A stretch of 64,000 nucleotides of DNA from Euonymus europaeus (taxonomy: Eukaryota; Streptophyta; Magnoliopsida; Celastrales; Celastraceae), in the NCBI GenBank assembly GCA_963580455.1, contig OY756957.1, forward strand, positions 26,318,501 through 26,382,500. Reading direction: 5' to 3'. Positions 58,801-64,000 of this stretch are shown piece after piece; position 1 is the stretch's first letter, and every line of letters starts with the position of its first letter. The translations under genes were made by a program, and so were the position numbers. The notes below the pieces were generated by a model. That model was not told the origin of the DNA and ran no database searches. It worked only from the letters and a program-made list of their open reading frames with translations.

Positions 58801-59543
58801 ATCTCATATAATTTAAAGTTAACATTGACGTTTTTGGTTGAACCATATTTGACTGTGTCATACATAAAATCTGGGATCAATTATTAGTGCTCTTCATTTG
58901 TTTACTTGAGCATGTGCGCAGAGATCTCAGTTTAGTGCAATCTGCACAGATGAGTTCTATTTTTGTACCAGCAACCTTTATAAGTGTTAGAATACGTATA
59001 AAATGATGTTAAATGACCCAACACAAGAAGTTAACTTATTGGGTTGAATGGAAAATTAACTAATAGTAACAATAATCAATGACGTGTTATTTATGGTACT
59101 CGTTCGTAATTTTTGTGAACTGTTGTTTGGTCTACTTTCTGGTATGCTAAAGTGATTTGTTTATCTTTTTCTTTTTCATGTTCAACAGTTGCACTTTCAT
59201 TGGACATATTGCAGAGCTAGACAAGGACAAGGGCGACGGCTCGCCCACAAAAGACTGCTTTCTTGTAATCTGTGAAAACTTAGCATTAAAGATGCTTAGC
59301 AATGCTAATCTTTATCTGGTCTCTGTGGATATGCCAATTGCTACGAACCTGAATGATGCGTCAGGTTTGCGGTTGCGATTCAGCAGTGAAATCTTAAGCA
59401 ACTCAATTCACTGTCTTATTACTATCACTGTCGAAGGTAAATGCTTAGAACCATTGAATGTCACTGTAAAAGTCAACTGTGAAGAGACGGTATTTGGCTT
59501 AAACCTATTAAACAGGGTTGTGAATTTCTTAGTGGAGCACTGA
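49562..59543 (+). CDS. AP3B: AP-3 adaptor complex subunit beta
   Basis: Large subunit of the AP-3 clathrin-type adaptor, which sorts cargo from Golgi/endosomes to the vacuole (PAT2 in Arabidopsis). Exons: 49562-49777, 50206-50282, 50591-50840, 51421-52041, 53607-53780, 54542-54668, 54749-54858, 55798-55998, 56099-57060, 57801-58070 and 59189-59543. All introns are GT-AG and the frame is kept, giving 1120 aa, close to the Arabidopsis protein. The N-terminal start MFPQFGATADSLSKAS is typical. An alpha-solenoid adaptin trunk covers about residues 30-680 (VRAWALRTMAGIRL, RDPSVYVRKFAASALPKLHD, ARATIIWMLGEYSTLGDMIP). An acidic, serine-rich hinge follows at about 710-800 (SPSDYSSEQSVTGLSDNEET). The C-terminal part (about 840-1120) is the beta-3 appendage (CTFIGHIAELDKDKG, ending EETVFGLNLLNRV). 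Intron 4 holds a copia-like LTR piece and a MITE abuts the leader. Confidence 0.96.
52781..52838. repeat. (AT)n-(GTAT)n microsatellite in AP3B intron 4
   Basis: About 20 AT dinucleotides followed by several GTAT tetranucleotides. Confidence 0.95.
53190..53560 (+). mobile_element. Copia-type LTR fragment in AP3B intron 4
   Basis: The sequence AAACCCTAATAGTAGAACAA, GGAGTTCATCAATAAAATTT, TCGTGGGTGTAGATAAGATG, GGTTGAACCACGTAAAATTG and then TTTCTTTATTTTCCGCATTA follows the order of the 3' part of many plant copia or TRIM LTRs (GTGGATGTAG ... GAACCACGTAAAT ... TTTTCGCAT). It is in the same orientation as AP3B and includes an AATAAA signal. No internal region or partner LTR is seen, so it is a solo LTR or fragment; ends approximate. 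Confidence 0.55.
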
Positions 59544-59670
59544 TTAACCTGAGTGTAACTGATGATCATAGTGAAAACTTTGCACGTATTGATCCCTGGG
59601 TTTGGAGGGCATGTGATGAAAGTTTTGCAAGTACTGATCCCTGGTTTTGGAGGCATGTGATTCATATAAT
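59544..59670 (+). repeat. Two ~53-bp tandem copies in the AP3B 3'UTR
   Basis: GTGAAAACTTTGCACGTATT plus GATCCCTGGGTTTGGAGGGC and then ATGAAAGTTTTGCAAGTACT plus GATCCCTGGTTTTGGAGGC. This local duplication lies directly after the AP3B stop codon. Confidence 0.8.
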
Positions 59671-59839
59671 TTTTAAAATGTAAGATTGCATTTGTTATTC
59701 TTCCCGCTTATTATAAATATTATGGTTCTTAATATTGCAAGTTTGTGTTTCAAAAGTCTGCTGCTGTTCCCTTGTAGAAGTGGAAAACATGTACGTCAGG
59801 AAGAAAGAGAACTGAATATATAAAATCCAAAAAGGGGTA

Positions 59840-60060
59840 GTTTAACTAATGATAAGATGAGAGAAGTTTGGCTAGAATGATCGGGACATGTATAACATAG
59901 TCAGCAAAAATAACTTGTGTCAAATATTGAGAAAATTCAGTTACGCTATTTCGGAAGAATTGACGGAGGACTGAGAAGACGAGAAAGGATATGATACAAA
60001 CAAATTAGTAGACTATGATTGGGTAGGAGTCGGTGGAAAAATAAGTATCTATGTGGTATA
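59840..60060 (+). mobile_element. Possible LINE ORF2 tail remnant
   Basis: The phrase DKMREVWLE-stop-SGHVYNI, followed by reading frames rich in Arg and Glu, resembles the KMREARLRWFGHV end found in many plant LINE-derived sequences. It is short and highly decayed. Confidence 0.25.
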
Positions 60061-61555
60061 CTCATAGTGGTTTTTGACTTACTCTCTGGGTAGTTCTCCT
60101 AGAAAGTAGGTTTTTGGCTGTCTCCACTTAGTGGTCCCAAAAATTTCTATATATACTTCTTGTTATTGTTCTTCCACCAGTCAACTTACACCTACCCCTT
60201 CCTTTTTCATGCTTTTGGTGTGTCAAGCCTGTTACTGAGCAGAGGTGTGACGTGCGCCAACTGATATAATGTTCACTGTCCAACTGCCCTTGTCACATGC
60301 ACAATTTTTTTTTTCAGACTTCTAATATTTTACGGCCCATGTCACTGAACAGGGCCTCTCCAACCCTGGCCGTGCGTTGTTTACCCTTTTTTTTCTTCAA
60401 CATATTACTATCTGATGGAATTTCTTATCTTGCCAGACTATGTCTTTGATTTAGAAGAACTTTAGGACTGGGATTTTGATGTTTGATTAAAATGAAAGTA
60501 TTTTCGGACTTTTTTTCCCTGGAAGAAAGTATAAAATATGCAGTTACAGATTTATTTTTACGCCGAATATTTTCTTTATTCACTGATGTAAGATTTAAAA
60601 ATTATTGAGTTTTCATACACTGAAGCTTCGGCATTTGAAGTGGAAGCCATTCTATCACCTTGATTTCAAGGTCATGAATCAGAACTCTTTAATAAAACTA
60701 TCAAAAGTCAGCTGTAATAAAGAAGCCCTAAGAGGTTAGATTCAGGTGAAAAGTTTTAGGTTCTTTTGTGAGATCGTTAACTATAAAATTTGTAGTTACA
60801 CAACTAATGTCCTTTGATGGGAAATTCGTCCTGACTGTTTATGTATTGTACATATATAGTTTTAAGACAAAAAATTGCATTTTTACTATAAAATTTTATT
60901 TTAATGACTTCTAGAAGTATATATTGACCAGATGCTATTTAATATCTTTACCAAACTTGTTGAGCCTTTCAATAGAAAGTACTCTAGTTAAGAATCACAG
61001 CTACATCTAAGTGGCCCTAGGTGCTGCAGGTAAGCATTGACATGACTGCTGCTTCTAATTATGTAGAGATGTATTTTGATATTCATTTCTAGTATGCATG
61101 GGTTGTTTTTCCTGAATTTTGGACTGTAATGTTTTGCTATGTTCTGTTTTTCATCGACTCCTGCAGTCATCAATTTACCATTCAAATTTCCCTTCCAGTG
61201 GAATGGCTTCAAGTTCAAGGAATTTGAATCTAACTTGGACTGTTGAATTTAGACAATGGTAACGGATTATGAGCTCATTAGAAGTGGTCTATGTATTAAA
61301 TATCAGCACTGTATGTAGTCATGCTGCTGTGCCATCTTGGCTGGAAAACTTGTTTCCAGACATGTATGAAATAAGTGTGTCATTCCCCTTTCAAGGATAG
61401 CAAGTCTGAAAACTTGGGTTCTTTTTATGGATGTCCGTCATTTATCTTTTCTTTTATGCATAGAGATTGCACTTGCTTTTTTTCTTGTCATTTCGCTTAC
61501 AAGGGTGGTAGCACTAGTGGAAGCAAATGCATGAGTTTCTTGAATTCCTTAAGAA
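60061..61555. other. Intergenic sequence, no gene seen
   Basis: AT-rich. A 76-aa minus-strand frame at 60988-61218 has no recognisable similarity. Nothing else stands out. Confidence 0.45.
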
Positions 61556-61559
61556 AAAT

Positions 61560-63475
61560 TCTCTTTTTTCGTTCCTCGTTTCATGACTTGCAAGGGTAGC
61601 AGGTAGCGAAACTCGGGCTCATATTGCTGAGTATCTACCATTTTTGTGGTAGAATATCTTGTTTCTCCATTCAGGCACTCCATCATTAATCATTTTAGTG
61701 ATCCAGAGCGTAGAAGTTGGCTATAATCCATTCTAGCAATGATTCTATGCCAGCTGCGAAATCTTACATGTGCCATTGCAGAAGCTTGGGCACAATAATT
61801 TTTCTTGCAACTTCGACTGAAGCTTCCAGGTACTCTACTTTTGCTTTACCCAGTTCGTTCACCACTTGGACTGGGCTAAAAACCCTAAACTGCATATCGA
61901 TTTTTTCTACACTAATGATCTCACTGCTAATAATTCAGTGTTGTGAAAGATATTGCTTCACCAAAGTATTATAAAAGGTGACATACAAACCAACTGCCTC
62001 AGCAAAGTTCAAATGTCACATTAGGTGCGGAACACCCCATACCATATGCATGTTGTAGTAGCATTTCCTTCTCATCCATAGGTCCCTTCTGTGGAAATAA
62101 GTCACGCAGTCATCTACTGAAGTGTTATCTAACTGTTTGTATTTAGTTTCAATCTTGATCGTAACATCTAGTCCTGTTTTGATTATGATCAGGATGTAAA
62201 TTTAGTTTTTTAAGCCTTCATTTCTTTTTCTGAAGTGTGTTATATGGATTTTTTTTGAAAATGTTCTATTTGCCAAACTGCGTTTGTATGATAATCAATT
62301 TGTCAGAAATTATAGAACTACTTAAAACAATGTTAGTTGTTCAAAATATTGAAACTTCTTTGAAACTTCAGAGATCTATACTTGGGTACATCTATGAAAT
62401 TGAGAAATCAGATACACATATGACTTGCATGTTTTGATTCACATGGTTGGAGGAGGATAAAATGCTCGGTGGCCAGAGCATTCAGTACTATTCCACCCAC
62501 GTTCAATGGGACCCTGGATCAAACATATGTTTTGTTCTATCAGCAAAACGTTTTGTCAATGTTTATGGTAAATTGGATCTAAACCACGAGACCTAAGTTG
62601 TGGGTTATGACCGCTATAGAATTTGTGATGAGACTCTTTATGTTGGAAGGAAATGCACAGATTGTGTGCACACTCGGGTGATTATGCAAGAACGTATTTG
62701 AACTGGTAATACAAGTTCAAATTTTCCTTGCAGTTTCCATTACATATTGAGGCTTAATGTTTAGGAATAGTTTATGATGTATATTGACATACCTTGTTCA
62801 TCAGTAAAAACAGTTTGTCGAGTGGCCGGCAAACCATGTTCTAGAAATGCCTGAAACTTGATAGAAATAGCTTGTGTAAGTAAAATGGTTCATTTAATAT
62901 TCTTGTTCTTTTTCTCGGCATTGTTTAAGACGTCTTGCTGAGCATGCATTATGCAGGCATTGTAAATGTTGATCCAAACTGCTAGCTTCTGCTTGTATGT
63001 CAAGAATGTCAGCCAAACATTACACGATGTCAGTAGTGCTTGTCTGTTGAGAGATTCTTTGAGCAACCATTATTTTCTGATACTTTGTGAACTGAGAACT
63101 GACCGATGTCTATTGAGCTTCTGGTTATTTGGATGAAGGTTTTTTTGCTCCAATGTCCCTGACAGAGGCATCTAGATCTGTCATAACGCTGTAAGTATTG
63201 GGATTGGATAAATGTTGGTTGAAGGGAAACATGAATTCTTTGTGGTTGATTGAATTCTTTGACGTGATGCCTCTGGACTTTATGCATGAGACCAAGGCTT
63301 TGGCATAATAGCTGATCCTTCTCTATCCTTTGTCGCCTGGTTTAGTTCAAAAATTTTGCCTATTACATATCTGATAAGTTCCTCTGAGAGCTCAATTGGA
63401 TTGTCATTTCCGATTTCTCTGTGAACAGGGCAAAGATTTCTTATTCTGATTTGCTTCCTTGACTCTTCATGATAT
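61560..63475 (-). pseudogene. DUF547 (MIP1 leucine-zipper type) gene, broken
   Basis: Read on the minus strand, conserved blocks of a plant DUF547 protein appear in order. They are IELSEELIRYVIGKIFELN (63280-63475), LDASVRDIGAKK then, one frame over, TFIQITRSSIDIGQFS (63100-63190), LTFLTYKQKLAVWINIYNAC (62950-63020), FLEHGLPATRQTVF (62815-62870), LNVGGIVLNALATEHFIL (62455-62515), GPMDEKEMLLQHAYGMGCSA (62030-62090), VVNELGKAKVEYLEASVEVA (61800-61870) and CLNGE to EPEFRYLLPL (61590-61670). Defects: a frame change at an A-run near 63145; TGA for the usual Arg in LCRGSW near 62000; TAA after LLQWHM near 61770; a frame change and another TGA near 61710. Introns are still in place, so this is a decayed gene copy rather than a retrocopy. 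The N-terminal leucine zipper is not found and may lie beyond 63500 or be lost. Confidence 0.8.
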
Positions 63476-63498
63476 ATATATATATATATATATATAGT
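63472..63498. repeat. (AT)n microsatellite
   Basis: About 12 TA dinucleotides, at the upstream edge of the readable part of the DUF547 pseudogene. Confidence 0.9.
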
Positions 63499-63499
63499 A

Positions 63500-64000
63500 G
63501 GAATTTCGTTTTGGTACAATCGTGGGTGCCATTAAAGGTTAGGAGGGAAGAAGGGTTGAAACAGAAACAGAGTAAGGCAACTAGCTTATAAATGAATTGA
63601 TGACCTCTCATGTTGTGTTAATTCTAGAAAAAAATACCTGATCGAAAACATCAGCAATGTGATCATATACACAATAGTAATGTTAAACATTCCAGACTTA
63701 TATATCTAAAGATATTTCATACACGCACGCGTGACAGAGTTGTTATTCAATTGTGTCCTCACAATGACTATTGTTACAAACACAATAAAATAAATCATGA
63801 AATAGCATGAGATGTACAAGCCTCATATATATATCACCCAGACACAAAGATTTGATATAAATATTTACTTTTATTGGTTCACTCTCTTATATGTACCCCT
63901 AACCCATGCATTAAGTATATGGTGGGCCCGGATGATTTAGACCTTTTTTTAATAACGATGTCCAAAACGTCTATGAGTTAAATTTATGGCTCGGATATTT
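63500..64000. other. Window edge, no gene recognised
   Basis: AT-rich sequence that could include the upstream part of the DUF547 pseudogene, but no conserved block was recognised on the minus strand. Confidence 0.4.

Noticed and set aside
1..64000. CRISPR arrays, bacterial operons, phage genes, tRNA or rRNA genes
   Set aside because: None seen; the sequence is plant nuclear DNA with introns, and no cloverleaf or rRNA core was recognised by eye.

Overview
The window is nuclear DNA of a flowering plant, most likely a eudicot; I cannot name the species. The evidence is AT-rich sequence, split genes with GT-AG introns, plant-only families (alpha-expansin, plant TRF-like telomere protein, XS/XH-domain factor of RNA-directed DNA methylation), and a large load of plant transposon relics (Stowaway and Tourist-like MITEs, hAT, MULE, LINE, gypsy and copia LTR pieces).

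Four genes appear intact, and their reconstructed exons join in frame. (1) A TRF-like telomere-repeat-binding protein lies on the minus strand, CDS 6461-10493, 8 coding exons, 674 aa. (2) An alpha-expansin lies on the plus strand, CDS 23740-25484, 3 exons, 258 aa. (3) An FDM/IDN2-like protein (zf-XS, XS, coiled coil, XH) lies on the minus strand, CDS 35910-41468, 6 coding exons, 643 aa. (4) The beta subunit of the AP-3 adaptor complex lies on the plus strand, CDS 49562-59543, 11 exons, 1120 aa. They are independent housekeeping, chromatin and cell-wall genes, not a pathway cluster.

Two host pseudogenes can be read. A 5'-truncated, frameshifted paralogue of the FDM gene (about 30930-33125, minus) lies just downstream of the intact copy. 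A broken DUF547 (MIP1 leucine-zipper type) gene (about 61560-63475, minus) closes the window.

The rest is mostly repeats. 0.4-3.8 kb holds a gypsy-like LTR piece and a 2.4-kb MULE-like element with a 9-bp near-perfect target duplication and internal tandem arrays. 12-22 kb holds a MITE, short tandem arrays, a LINE relic and one possible 43-aa ORF. 23-25 kb holds a Stowaway next to the expansin promoter and a Tourist-like MITE in its second intron. 27.2-29.6 kb looks like an unidentified minus-strand transcript with a promoter-like region. 42.3-49.4 kb, between FDM and AP3B, is a transposon nest: a hAT deletion derivative with a perfect 8-bp TSD, a MULE relic and a non-autonomous element sharing its ends, two MITE copies and a hAT-like MITE against the AP3B 5' region.

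I found no wholly new biological system. The most useful leads are the FDM paralogue pseudogene, the MULE family with palindromic subterminal repeats, the foreign-looking blocks inside two elements, and the unidentified transcript at 27-29 kb. All reading was by eye; exon boundaries rest on GT-AG sites and preserved frame, and element ends on visible inverted repeats.
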